A program made the translations under genes and the position numbers. Below, piece by piece: positions 44,988-54,602 of a stretch of 64,000 nt of DNA (the first letter of the stretch is position 1; every line of letters starts with the position of its first letter). Source of the DNA: Cytobacillus citreus (GTDB lineage Bacteria; Bacillota; Bacilli; Bacillales; Cytobacillaceae); contig NZ_JAGYPM010000005.1 of NCBI RefSeq assembly GCF_018343665.1, positions 62,001-126,000 on the forward strand. Reading direction: 5' to 3'. A model generated the notes under the pieces. It was not told the DNA's origin, ran no database searches, and saw only the letters and a program-made list of their open reading frames with translations.

Positions 44988-47900
44988 TCCCGCTTTCCTC
45001 AATTCCATATCCCCAGACCGTTTCAGCTTATTCCAGCCCACGCGCTTTCCTTTTAGTGCGGCAAGGATGGATTTCCATGTGACGAAAAGGATTAGGTATC
45101 GATAGATGTACCTTTGTATAATCAGGGTATAAAGTGGTTTCAGGCTTAGCTTCTCGAGCCTGAAGGCAAATAAACAAACCATGAGATCGAAGGTAAAGTA
45201 GCTGAAAAACACTAATAATGCTTTATTAACATCGCCAAATATGATAGCTAATATAAACAATAAATCTAAAATTGGTGTAAATAGTGGCACGATAAATTGA
45301 AACAGCAGCATATTAGGAAGTGCAATGAATCCTAGTGATTTGTGCTTTTTACCTCCAAAAGCTTTCTTATGCTTCCAGAAGCACTGCAAAGTTCCAAAGT
45401 TCCATCTAAATCGCTGCCTAATAAAATCACCAACCGTTTTCGGCGCTTCCGTATAAGCATATGCCTGTTCATCAATCACAACTTTATATCCTTTGCGCAG
45501 GATCTTTAAGGTCATATCTGTATCCTCTGCCAATGTATCGGATGTAAAATAACCAAGCTCTTCAATTACCTGTTTGCGCCAGGCACCGATTGCCCCCGGG
45601 ACAACCGTGACACAATTAAGGGTCGCAAATGCCCGCTTTTCCAGATTAAACCCAGTTACATATTCAACATGCTGCCAGGAGGTTAATAAATTGCGCGCGT
45701 TTCCAACCCTCACATTTCCTGCTACGGCAGCTATATTATCATCGGCAAAATGGCGGACAAGCAGTGATATTGCTTCAGGTGAAATAATCGTATCGGCATC
45801 AATGGCAATCATGATGTCACCCTCCGCCTTCTTGATGCCCATATTAATGGCCGAAGCTTTCCCTCCGTTTTTCTTATGAAAAAGATGAACCTTTTCATTG
45901 GCAAAGAAATGATCAGAAACAATCGAAGAAGTCCGGTCCTTGGAACCATCATCAACAACGATCACTTCAAGGTTTGGATAATCGCTTTCCAAAATCGACT
46001 GTACCGTCCTGCTGATCACTTTTTCTTCATTATAAGCTGCGATTATGACACTAACAAATGGCTGAGATGAATGTTCTGCCTTCGGGTCTTTCACCCGTTT
46101 TTTATGTTTCAAGGCTAACCATACAAGGACCAATAGACGAACAACCAAGATAAAGATCGCACTACACAGCAAAATCAAAACAAAATGATCAAAATTCGAG
46201 ATGATAAACAAAATCAATTTGTTGCTCTGCATTAATGGCTTTTCCTCATCTGCGACAGGAGGCATGATGGTATTTTTGCTTTCATCCATTAGTTCGCTGA
46301 TTGTCACAAATTGATAGCCTTCGCTTTGCAATTGTTCAATCATCTCAGGAAGTGCCTGAACAGTTGCCTTCCTGTCCCCGCCCCCATCATGGAGCAAAAT
46401 AATATCGCCGTCTGATGCCTGCTTCATCACATTGTCAACAATGGCCTTGCTGTCACGCAGTTTCCAGTCCTTTGAATCAATATCATAATTGGCAGTAATA
46501 TATCCCATTTTCGTTACATCCTGCATTCTTTGAAAATGCGATTGCATATACTTTGCCTCTTCATCTCCATAGGGAGACCGATATAATAAAGATGAGCGGC
46601 CGGTAATACTTTGAATGACACGCTGGGTACTATTCAGTTCAAGCTTTAATTGCTCATCAGATATGCTGTTTGTATTAGGGTGTGAAAACGTATGATTCCC
46701 AATTTCATGGCCGTCCTGATAAATCTGCTTCACAATATCCTGGTGGAGCATAGCCTTTTTACCAATAATAAAGAACGAGGCCTTGATATCGTATTGTTTC
46801 AGGATTTTTAATATATCTTCTGTATATTCCGGATCCGGGCCATCATCAAATGTCAGGACAATTTCTTTTCCAGCTGGTTTACTTAAACGTTCAAACTCGG
46901 AAGCCTTTGGATTTTTCACATATGATTCGCTTGTTATAAAACCAGAATCATCAAAATGGAGGCTGCGTTTGCCCTCTTTCCAATCCTCTTTGGCGCGGAA
47001 TATATTTCCCTCTCCATAGCTGTAAATATTGCCTCCATTCTTGACAGTAAGCAGCTCTTCCGTTTTATGCCCTTTTAGAATATCCCAAATCGAGGGATCC
47101 TCAGTTCCCAATCTCCATAAGGCAACACCCTGAGCTCCGGCTTCTGCAGACATCTTCAATTGGTTGTAGAATGTCACACTGTCCATAAACCAAATTTCAT
47201 GGGCCTTGTTGTTTTCCATATATTTAAGGTAAGGAGTCTGGCTCATATCATCCCATTGTATTTCCAAGTCAGCTGTTTCCGCCAGCCTGGTGACATCGTC
47301 GAAGGAAACTGTTTCTCCAGCTTGCTGTTTCTCCCAGTCCCAATCATAGCCATAATTGGCCAAGCCAACAATCAGCTTGTCTTTTGATATTTGCGAGAGA
47401 TTTTTCTTAAACCAGGACGAAGAAGCAATCGGGCCCGGATTAAGGACATTCTCATCATAGGACATTAAAATAATTTGATCAGCATACTTTTCCAGCTCTT
47501 TGTAATCGAATGCTTCATTTGCCGGGGGAACGTCTATCGATACGGAAAGTCCGTCTGCATGAAAAACCTTATAAAGATCTCGCATAAAACCTGTCAGCAA
47601 ATCTCTGTCATTTTTGCTGATATTCTCAAAGTCAATATTGATTCCATCATAGCCATGCTTTTTAATTTGTCCATGCAGATTTGTTATCAATTTCTCTTGT
47701 GCTTCAGGTGATGTTAATAATTTATGTATAGTATCCTGGTTCCACTCGCCATTTTTCGCATTATTGATCAGCGGCACAACCTTAACGCCATTCTTTTTGG
47801 CCAAATCTCCTATTTCCGTCTGAATATCGCTTTCCAGCTCCAAATTAGCATTTAAATGAAACCATTGGGGAACGAGTACATCTATCTTATCGATATTTTG

Positions 47901-48263
47901 CCTGAGTGATTGCTCACTGTTTGGATCCCAATTAACGTAAAATGCGTACACATCATTGTTATATGTCATTTTTTCCTGTAAAAACTTTTCAGTTGCATCC
48001 GTATTTAAAGAGACCCCTTGAACAGAGGTATTGGTTCCAGATGGACTGATATGTGACATTTGATTCGTTTCCTTTGTCTCCAAGCTAGGCAGAACCGGAT
48101 TAAAATAAATGCCTAAACCCGAAAAGAAGATCAGCAAACAGGAAAGTACGACAAACAGAACGGAAGACCATATTAATAGAGTCCATCTTTTCTTCGTTTT
48201 ACTTTCAAAAATAAAGTTATCCGCTTCAGGCTGTAAATTCGTTTTATTATTCTTTTTATACAT
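44985..48263 (-). CDS. GH18 - NodB deacetylase - GT2 synthase fusion protein
   Basis: 1092-residue membrane protein that unites three activities. After a first helix (about 29-51) comes a GH18-like domain (about 105-400) with GYDGINIDFEN (Glu213 as catalytic acid; the usual third Asp is Asn). Next is a NodB polysaccharide deacetylase (about 465-655) with TFDDGPD (472-478), HTFSHP (524-529), RSPYGD and LLHDGG. A helix (about 690-717) leads to a processive GT2 domain (about 735-960) with DDGS, DAD (822-824), LAEDTD and QRFRW (950-954), then more helices. It would synthesise and deacetylate or trim a polysaccharide such as poly-N-acetylglucosamine. It stands at the border of the EPS cluster. Confidence 0.93.
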   Translation of the reverse strand: MYKKNNKTNLQPEADNFIFESKTKKRWTLLIWSSVLFVVLSCLLIFFSGLGIYFNPVLPSLETKETNQMSHISPSGTNTSVQGVSLNTDATEKFLQEKMTYNNDVYAFYVNWDPNSEQSLRQNIDKIDVLVPQWFHLNANLELESDIQTEIGDLAKKNGVKVVPLINNAKNGEWNQDTIHKLLTSPEAQEKLITNLHGQIKKHGYDGINIDFENISKNDRDLLTGFMRDLYKVFHADGLSVSIDVPPANEAFDYKELEKYADQIILMSYDENVLNPGPIASSSWFKKNLSQISKDKLIVGLANYGYDWDWEKQQAGETVSFDDVTRLAETADLEIQWDDMSQTPYLKYMENNKAHEIWFMDSVTFYNQLKMSAEAGAQGVALWRLGTEDPSIWDILKGHKTEELLTVKNGGNIYSYGEGNIFRAKEDWKEGKRSLHFDDSGFITSESYVKNPKASEFERLSKPAGKEIVLTFDDGPDPEYTEDILKILKQYDIKASFFIIGKKAMLHQDIVKQIYQDGHEIGNHTFSHPNTNSISDEQLKLELNSTQRVIQSITGRSSLLYRSPYGDEEAKYMQSHFQRMQDVTKMGYITANYDIDSKDWKLRDSKAIVDNVMKQASDGDIILLHDGGGDRKATVQALPEMIEQLQSEGYQFVTISELMDESKNTIMPPVADEEKPLMQSNKLILFIISNFDHFVLILLCSAIFILVVRLLVLVWLALKHKKRVKDPKAEHSSQPFVSVIIAAYNEEKVISRTVQSILESDYPNLEVIVVDDGSKDRTSSIVSDHFFANEKVHLFHKKNGGKASAINMGIKKAEGDIMIAIDADTIISPEAISLLVRHFADDNIAAVAGNVRVGNARNLLTSWQHVEYVTGFNLEKRAFATLNCVTVVPGAIGAWRKQVIEELGYFTSDTLAEDTDMTLKILRKGYKVVIDEQAYAYTEAPKTVGDFIRQRFRWNFGTLQCFWKHKKAFGGKKHKSLGFIALPNMLLFQFIVPLFTPILDLLFILAIIFGDVNKALLVFFSYFTFDLMVCLFAFRLEKLSLKPLYTLIIQRYIYRYLILFVTWKSILAALKGKRVGWNKLKRSGDMELRKAG

Positions 48264-48858
48264 TTTTTGCTACCTACTTTGTTTAGTTATTTTTCGTTGG
48301 CACACATACCTTTGACAAAGGCTTGCTTTTGAATAATTCCTTTTTGCCTAGAAAACAGAAACATGTTTGTTCAATTTTTAACAAATGGTGCCTTGGATAA
48401 GCGAATTCCTTTCCTTATAAGGGTAGCAATAGATTTTTATCCAATAAATATGCTAATATATTCAGTTTGCTATCAGGTGTATCTGGCTTCTAACGTTATC
48501 CCCATATATTTTCCTTGTAATGTAATTTGTACAAAGTGCCTAGTACTTCCATAGTAAAAAACGGTAATTTCCTTAAAAATAAGGCACTGGATTAATGATT
48601 AGAGCAAAAATATCCAACTTTATGACGGTTGCAGATTAGTTGTTCCGGCCATCTTTAAGAGTCTTTTTTTTAAAATAAATATTATATGAATGTATTATTA
48701 AGAAATAAGGGCCCTCCCTCCTAGCCCGGTTAGGCTAGATATGCATGATTATTTACAAAAGTAATCAAATTGTTAATTATTCTAGTAATTTAGACGAATG
48801 CATGTCTATTTTTTCACATGATAAAATGAATCGAGATTAGCGCAAGGGAAGTGAGAGA
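48264..48858. other. Divergent intergenic region
   Basis: Separates the fusion gene and the LCP gene and should hold both promoters. AT-rich; no gene, repeat or clear promoter read with confidence. Confidence 0.4.
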
Positions 48859-49794
48859 ATGGAACAGGAACACAAACCTTCTAAGAAAAAAAAACGGGGA
48901 ATTGGTTTTAAAATTACCCTTGGAATCATATTGCTCCTTATTCTGGGTGCAGGAGTTTACGGGTTCACAGTATATGACTCTATTGCCAATACCTTCAACA
49001 AAACTCATAAACCACTAAACCGAACAAATTCAAAGGACCGTGTCGTCAATTTGGCCGAGAAAGACCCATTCTCTATTTTGCTGCTGGGTATCGACCAGCG
49101 CGATGGAGACCGTGGGCGCCCGGATTCATTAATGCTATTAACTGTAAACCCTGATGATCAGTCAGTTAAAATGGTCAGCATTCCCCGCGATACATATACA
49201 GAAATACCTGGGAAAGGAACAAAGGATAAAATTAACCATGCTTATTCATATGGCGGGGTTGATATTTCGATCAAAGCAATCGAAAACTTACTGCAAATAC
49301 CGATAGATTACTACGTGAGTGTAGATATGAATGGTTTTAAAGACATTGTCGATGCTGTTGGCGGTATCTCAGTTAATAACACATTAGATTTTACTTATGG
49401 CGGCGTCCACTACCCTGTAGGCCAGCTGCAATTGAACGGCGAAGAAGCCCTTAAATATGCCCGAATGCGCCATTTAGACCCTGAGGGTGATTTTGGGCGG
49501 CAGCAGCGCCAGCGTAAAATCATTCAAGCTGTTATAAAAGAAGGAGCATCTGTAAAAACACTAGCAAACTATGGAAGTATTTTAGATGCCATCGGCAATA
49601 ATGTGAGAACGAATTTAACCTTTGATGAAATAAAAAGTATTCATGCGAACTATAAGAATGCACTGCATAACTTTGATCAAATTCAAATTTCCGGCAACGG
49701 CAAAGAAATGGATGGTGAATATTACTATTTTATTCCAGAAGAAGAACTTGCAGAGCTGTCTAAAACGCTAAAAAAGCATTTAAATATGGGATAG
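48859..49794 (+). CDS. LCP-family cell-wall polymer ligase (TagU/LytR type)
   Basis: 311 residues. A short basic cytosolic tail, one membrane helix (about 17-37), then an extracytoplasmic LytR-CpsA-Psr domain with FSILLLGIDQRDG, RPDSLMLLTVN, MVSIPRDTY, and ALKYARMRHLDPEGDFGRQQRQ carrying the arginines that bind the polyprenyl pyrophosphate. LCP enzymes attach teichoic acid or capsule to peptidoglycan. Next to an EPS cluster it may anchor that polymer. GGAAGTGAGAG lies before the ATG. Confidence 0.93.
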   Translation: MEQEHKPSKKKKRGIGFKITLGIILLLILGAGVYGFTVYDSIANTFNKTHKPLNRTNSKDRVVNLAEKDPFSILLLGIDQRDGDRGRPDSLMLLTVNPDDQSVKMVSIPRDTYTEIPGKGTKDKINHAYSYGGVDISIKAIENLLQIPIDYYVSVDMNGFKDIVDAVGGISVNNTLDFTYGGVHYPVGQLQLNGEEALKYARMRHLDPEGDFGRQQRQRKIIQAVIKEGASVKTLANYGSILDAIGNNVRTNLTFDEIKSIHANYKNALHNFDQIQISGNGKEMDGEYYYFIPEEELAELSKTLKKHLNMG

Positions 49795-49804
49795 ATTTTC
49801 CACC

Positions 49805-49840
49805 AAGCCGCAGACTGCCCGCACTGCGGCTTATTTAATT
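49805..49840 (+). terminator. Terminator after LCP gene
   Basis: Perfect AAGCCGCAG / CTGCGGCTT stem with a 10-nt loop, then ATTTAATTT. Confidence 0.75.
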
Positions 49841-49995
49841 TAAAGAAAAAACTTTTTTAGCAAGATTTCTCCTTCTTTTCTTCTCATCAACTGCATACTA
49901 TGAATCAAACGATTTCGATATTGGGATATAGAAACGATCTGAGTTTAGAGGTTTTAAAACAATCAAACAGGCTGGAGTGAATAAAACATATTTAT

Positions 49996-51228
49996 ATGAA
50001 AAATGATTACTCGAAGGCGATAAAAAAGATTTTCTTACTATTATGCATTATTTTACTTTTGTCTCTAGGGGTATTTGAAATAAGAGTTTCGGATGGGCTA
50101 AACACTGATGAAATCATTACTCAAAGTTTATACGATGAATGGTATTTTCAGCAGCCAACCTGGGCGATCACTCAGTTTCCCAAAAACAGGAAAGATTTTA
50201 GCAGCGAAAGTTATGCATGGGGCTGGAGCTATGTTGCTAATTCTTTAATTGATATGTACAAAGCAACGGGAGATGAAAAATATTTAGAATTTTTCATTCC
50301 CCAGGCGGAACACATTACCACCCAGACAGATGAAAAACTAGGCATAGAGAGTTTTACCAACTCGGGATTGTCTCTCCCAGCCTGGTCGGATAGAGGCCAC
50401 TATACCTCTGGAAAGTTTAATTATACATACCCTGTCCATACGGGAATGATTACTTTGCCCATTTTACGATTTGTGGATGTAGTGAAAGAAAAGAATTTAA
50501 GTGAATATAGGGCGATTGCAGATAAATTTTTATTGGCAAGCGGAGAAGCTTTGACTATTCATAATAAGCCAAATATGTGGAGAAACTTTTCTGATACGGA
50601 AGGATTTTATAGAGGACATTCCTATGGCGAGGGGTACGTTTCTGAGGCAAATAAAATCGGAGTTCCCAACAGGGTTTTTGCCTATTTAGCAGCGTGTGGG
50701 CTATATGATAAGCTGACGGGCGGGGAAGTATATACTCAACGAATAGAAAAGAGCCTCCGATATTTTAAAAACTCTTTAATCCATTATGACAAGAATTTCG
50801 ATTCGTATTATTGGAGTTATTATGCAGCAGGAAAGTATCCATCTGGCTGGGAAGATATTAGCCATGCTGCATTGACAGTTTACGGATTATTTATCCTTCA
50901 TGAAGAAGCTGGGTTTAAGGTTTTAACAGATAAAGACTTTGTAAAGTTTAAAAATATTGTTTATAAGATGGTAAATGACGATGAACCAACAAAAGTAAGG
51001 AAATACATTCATAAAAGAAATAATGAAAAAGAGATTTATTATAGTAAAGAAGAAAATGCATACTATTATTCAGTATTAAGATGGGCTTTTTTAGGTATGT
51101 ACGATAAAAAAATGTTAGATCGTTTAGAAGGTGTTTATCAGGAGTTATATCTTCGAGAAAACTATTCTAATATTGGGTTGTTTAGTATAGCAGCATACCT
51201 TAACACAAAGAGCAAATTAAAAGATTAG
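49996..51228 (+). CDS. Membrane-anchored alpha-toroid-like protein, possible carbohydrate enzyme
   Basis: 410 residues. A signal anchor (about 9-27) precedes a mostly helical body with repeated Trp/Tyr-rich turns (SYAWGWSYVANSLIDMYKAT, YPVHTGMITLPILRF, DSYYWSYYAAGKYPSGWEDI). This pattern is seen in (alpha/alpha) barrels of polysaccharide lyases, hydrolases and uronosyl epimerases; I cannot name the family. Its place beside EPS genes supports a role in polymer modification or turnover. The ATG has no strong ribosome site. Its TAG stop is made by repeat R4. Confidence 0.7.
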   Translation: MKNDYSKAIKKIFLLLCIILLLSLGVFEIRVSDGLNTDEIITQSLYDEWYFQQPTWAITQFPKNRKDFSSESYAWGWSYVANSLIDMYKATGDEKYLEFFIPQAEHITTQTDEKLGIESFTNSGLSLPAWSDRGHYTSGKFNYTYPVHTGMITLPILRFVDVVKEKNLSEYRAIADKFLLASGEALTIHNKPNMWRNFSDTEGFYRGHSYGEGYVSEANKIGVPNRVFAYLAACGLYDKLTGGEVYTQRIEKSLRYFKNSLIHYDKNFDSYYWSYYAAGKYPSGWEDISHAALTVYGLFILHEEAGFKVLTDKDFVKFKNIVYKMVNDDEPTKVRKYIHKRNNEKEIYYSKEENAYYYSVLRWAFLGMYDKKMLDRLEGVYQELYLRENYSNIGLFSIAAYLNTKSKLKD

Positions 51229-51362
51229 AAAAACTTGGCATTCGCCAAGTCCTTTTTGGCGAATACCTTAGTTTTTATTATGCGATCTTATTAGCAGATA
51301 TTTAATTGAACACACACTTTACGTTAGTACATTAATAGACTTAAACTTTCCTATTAGCTTAA
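51225..51362 (+). repeat. Dispersed repeat R4, copy B
   Basis: TTAGAAAAACTTGGC, palindrome ACTTGGCATTCGCCAAGT, then TTATGCGATCTTA, AGCAGATA and ATTAATAGACTTAAAC-like words, in the same order as 4293-4432. Confidence 0.75.
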
Positions 51363-51365
51363 AAA

Positions 51366-51420
51366 AGAGTGCCTGGCCCCCGCTGCTTTAAAGCATACAG
51401 CAGCGGGGGCCAGGCACTCT
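51366..51420 (-). terminator. Strong 21-bp hairpin terminator after wzy
   Basis: Perfect 21-bp stem (AGAGTGCCTGGCCCCCGCTG plus C, and its complement), 13-nt loop starting TTTAAAGC; on the minus strand six T follow. Much GC-richer than its surroundings. Confidence 0.9.
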
Positions 51421-51424
51421 TCAT

Positions 51425-52759
51425 TTAAATTTGATTGGCAGTCAATTTTTGAATTGTTCTACCGGTTCTATACGAGTCTTCAATTGATAAGGCTTGCTTA
51501 TCCTGTGCTTTTAATGTACTGCTGAGAAGCCAGAGGGCGATACAAGAAAATAAGAAGCCATGTGTCATTAATACTGTAAAAAAGCCTGAATTTACAAATG
51601 CCATAGCTGGAATGATGATAACAGACACGGATACCGAAACAGGGACTCGGACTGAAACGCTATCTAAGAGTTTAAGTGTGTAGCCTAAGAACACAGAGAA
51701 TAAAATGACACCGAAAAATCCAAAGTTTGCATAAGCGTTTCCGATGTATCCAACGTTTACACCAAACTCTTTTCCGAAATATGTGTTGGAAATTAAATGC
51801 AATATATTTGCTTCTCCATACGGATTATCAATTGCAAAGGATAAGAGTGAATTTGACAGCATGATAAATGGATTTTCCTGAAAGAAATCATAATAAATAA
51901 AATGCAGCTGAGCTGGAACGAAGAATAAACGTCTAATAAAAATAGATGGTGTTAATATATCCCCATTATAATGGAAAAGCGCGTATGAAATCATAATAAT
52001 GAAGATGCTTCCAATTGCGAAATAAGGAAATAAGCGATTTACTTTTATCCGGTTTAATATAAAATGGATTCCAAATATTAGAAATGGAGCGTACAGATAA
52101 CTTTTAAATCCAGACATGCCAAATAACAGAAGTTGTGCAATCGTTACAATAATCACAGGATTGCGTTTTTTGTTATATAGAAAATAAGCTAATAATAGCG
52201 TATTGACCGAGTATGCTTGCCAAGTTAAAAAGTATCCCATTAAAAAACCCTTACTTTCAACATAGCCATCTCTTACTTCATAAACATCGGCTAAATTAAA
52301 ACTCAGTCTTGTAAAACCGCCATTAATAATCAAATTTGCAAACACATACAAAGTAATAAGAGAAAGTACTGCTATCAATACTGTTCTTCCCTCTAAAATA
52401 TAAAATACTTTGATATTTTTAGAGAACTTCACAATAAACATAACAATAAGTAAGCTCAACAGAGCCATATAAATAAATTTTCTTGGCATATCTGCCATTG
52501 CATAATAGGAAAGCATCGGGGTGATTAGAATAAAAAACAGAATATAAATGACAGAATAACTAGGCATTTTTAACTTTGGGAACCAAACAGTAATAAGTAG
52601 AGACAACAGCAGAGTCAAAATATAAGATTCAATTAATTTCTCATTTGTAAGATTTAAAGCAAATCCGCCATAGACAGGATTGACAAAATTTACATATGTA
52701 AAATCTAAACAGAACTTAAACAATAGAACTAATAAAGAAGTTGTTATTATTTTATTCAT
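51425..52759 (-). CDS. O-antigen/oligosaccharide repeat-unit polymerase (Wzy-like)
   Basis: 444 residues with about twelve membrane helices and one larger outside loop (about residues 280-345: RRLFFVPAQLHF, NPFIMLSNS). That is the topology of Wzy/EpsG-type polymerases that join lipid-linked repeat units outside the membrane. Sequence conservation in this group is low, so the call rests on topology and context. AGGAGG lies 6 bases before the ATG. Separated from the main EPS operon by 580 bp of repeats. Confidence 0.8.
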   Translation of the reverse strand: MNKIITTSLLVLLFKFCLDFTYVNFVNPVYGGFALNLTNEKLIESYILTLLLSLLITVWFPKLKMPSYSVIYILFFILITPMLSYYAMADMPRKFIYMALLSLLIVMFIVKFSKNIKVFYILEGRTVLIAVLSLITLYVFANLIINGGFTRLSFNLADVYEVRDGYVESKGFLMGYFLTWQAYSVNTLLLAYFLYNKKRNPVIIVTIAQLLLFGMSGFKSYLYAPFLIFGIHFILNRIKVNRLFPYFAIGSIFIIMISYALFHYNGDILTPSIFIRRLFFVPAQLHFIYYDFFQENPFIMLSNSLLSFAIDNPYGEANILHLISNTYFGKEFGVNVGYIGNAYANFGFFGVILFSVFLGYTLKLLDSVSVRVPVSVSVSVIIIPAMAFVNSGFFTVLMTHGFLFSCIALWLLSSTLKAQDKQALSIEDSYRTGRTIQKLTANQI

Positions 52760-52788
52760 TCATAACCTCCTACCCTACAAGATAAGAT

Positions 52789-52923
52789 AAAGAAAACTCG
52801 CCGATTGGCGAGCCTTGGAAAGGCGAAGACAGAGACGTAGTTGCACTTACACTTAATTCCTAAAATTGGCAACTACGTCGAATCATCTTCTGCGCTGGCA
52901 ATTTATACTTTCTTAATGTGTAA
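52789..52923 (+). repeat. Dispersed repeat R2, copy B
   Basis: 133-bp unit, AAAGAAAACTCGCCGATTGG to TTAATGTGTAAA, directly followed by a second unit. Confidence 0.9.
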
Positions 52924-53171
52924 AGAAAACTCGCCGATTGGCGAGCCTTGGAAAGGCGAAGACAGAGGCGTAGTTGCACTTATCGCGCTCATACATGCCA
53001 CGTCCTCTCAAAAGCTTCTCTTTTGGTCGTGCGATGTATCTCTGACGAATCTTTCCTTATCCTGTGGCATTCGCCCGACTAGGACATCATGTCCTTCGCA
53101 CTTAATTCCTAAAATTAGCAATTACGTCGAATCATCTTCTGTGCTGGCAATTTATACTTTCTTAATGTGTT
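52924..53171 (+). repeat. Dispersed repeat R2, copy C, split by R3
   Basis: Second tandem R2 unit. It is interrupted after GTTGCACTTAT by 116 bp (52984-53099) and resumes with ACTTAATTCC. Without the insert it is 132 bp, as in copies A and B. Confidence 0.9.
52984..53099 (+). repeat. Repeat R3, short copy nested in R2
   Basis: Begins CGCGCTCATACATGCC; contains CTTTTGGTCGTGCGATGTAT, TGACGAATCTTTCCTTATCC and GGACATCATGTCC, which match 5564-5667. Confidence 0.8.
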
Positions 53172-53236
53172 AGAAAAACTTGGCGTTCACCAAGTCCTTT
53201 CGGCGAACGCCTTAGTTATTCTTATGCGATATTTTC
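53170..53236 (+). repeat. Repeat R4, copy C (partial)
   Basis: TTAGAAAAACTTGGCGTTC, then GGCGAACGCCTTAG and CTTATGCGAT; it ends early compared with copies A and B. Confidence 0.75.
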
Positions 53237-53337
53237 ACTAGAATCAATATGATTGATAAAATTTCCTTTAGTAAGTTAATCCTATTAATCTTTCCTGGTA
53301 TTAGCCAAAAAAGGGGACTGACTCCCTCAATAATCAT

Positions 53338-54495
53338 TCATACTGCTAAAGTGCTTCTTACTGCTTTTTTTACTGTTCTTATAACACGGATCTGCTCTTC
53401 TACAGTCATATTCGATCCAGAAGGCAGGCAAAGGCCAGTGGCAAACAGGTAGTCGGATACACTGCAGGCAGCCTCATGGGGATAATACTTCGCCCCTTTA
53501 AATAGGGGCTGCAGATGCAATGGTTTCCAGACTGGGCGGGCTTCGATATTTTCTTCAGCCAGTGCATTTATCAAATCCATTGGCGAAATGCCGAGCCTTT
53601 CTTGATCGACTGTCACCGCTGTTAACCAGCGGTTTGACATGGTTCCCTCAAGTTCCGGCATAAATTCCACCCATTCTAATACGCCTAGCGATTCTGTATA
53701 ACGTTCAAAAACTGCACGCCTGGCAGCCACCCGCTCATCCAGTACTTCTAATTGGGCCCGCCCAATACCAGCAAGAATATTGCTCATACGATAATTAAAA
53801 CCCAATTTGCTATGCTGATAATGAGGAGCGGGATCGCGGGCCTGTGTTGCCAGGAAACGGGCTTTTCTCAAGGCCTCTTCATCATCTGAAACAAGCATGC
53901 CGCCTCCAGAAGTGGTAATAATCTTATTCCCGTTAAAAGAATAAATACCAAACTTCCCAAATGTGCCGCTTTTCCGTCCCTTATAAGAAGAACCCAAAGA
54001 CTCGGCAGCATCCTCGATGACCGGTACCCCATATTGGTCACATAATGACACGATTTCTTCCATTTTTGCACTCTGGCCATAAAGATTAACAACGATCACA
54101 GCTTTTGGCAGCTTGCCTTCATTCTCTGCTTCTTTTAGGGCTGCTTCCAGGGCTTGTGGAGACATATTCCAAGTGTCTGGTTCGGAATCGATGAAAACAG
54201 GCTCGGCACCCTGGTAGATAATAGGGTTTGCGCTTGCGATAAAGGTTAAGGAAGAACAAAACACCGTGTCTCCCCTATTTACATCCAACAGCTGCAGCGC
54301 TATATGAATGGCGGCGGTGCCTGAACTGAGCGCAGCGGCACCATTCATCCCGACGTATTCTGCCATCTCTGTTTCAAATGCGTCTACATTCGGTCCTAAT
54401 GGTGCAATCCAGTTTGTTTCAAAAGCGTTATGAATGTAAAATTCCTCTCGTCCGCTCATATGGGGAGAGGAAAGGAAAATACGATCTTCCATCAT
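53338..54495 (-). CDS. epsN: DegT/DnrJ/EryC1/StrS sugar aminotransferase (EpsN-like)
   Basis: 385-residue PLP aminotransferase. PLP contacts are SSGTAAIHIALQLL, VIEDAAESLGS, and the lysine in SFNGNKIITTSGGG. It is close in pattern to EpsN/PglE, which aminate UDP-4-keto-6-deoxy-GlcNAc on the way to N,N'-diacetylbacillosamine. EpsM- and EpsL-like genes in the same cluster supply the following acetyl transfer and lipid loading, which supports the assignment. No dehydratase (EpsC-like) is in the window. Confidence 0.88.
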   Translation of the reverse strand: MMEDRIFLSSPHMSGREEFYIHNAFETNWIAPLGPNVDAFETEMAEYVGMNGAAALSSGTAAIHIALQLLDVNRGDTVFCSSLTFIASANPIIYQGAEPVFIDSEPDTWNMSPQALEAALKEAENEGKLPKAVIVVNLYGQSAKMEEIVSLCDQYGVPVIEDAAESLGSSYKGRKSGTFGKFGIYSFNGNKIITTSGGGMLVSDDEEALRKARFLATQARDPAPHYQHSKLGFNYRMSNILAGIGRAQLEVLDERVAARRAVFERYTESLGVLEWVEFMPELEGTMSNRWLTAVTVDQERLGISPMDLINALAEENIEARPVWKPLHLQPLFKGAKYYPHEAACSVSDYLFATGLCLPSGSNMTVEEQIRVIRTVKKAVRSTLAV

Positions 54496-54602
54496 ATTTC
54501 AACTCTTTTCTAAATGGTTTAAGAGACCTTTTTTCTGAAAATGTAATAGTTTAAAGCTGACTCAGAAGTTTTATTGTAACTTTTTGAAATAACTAAATAG
54601 CA

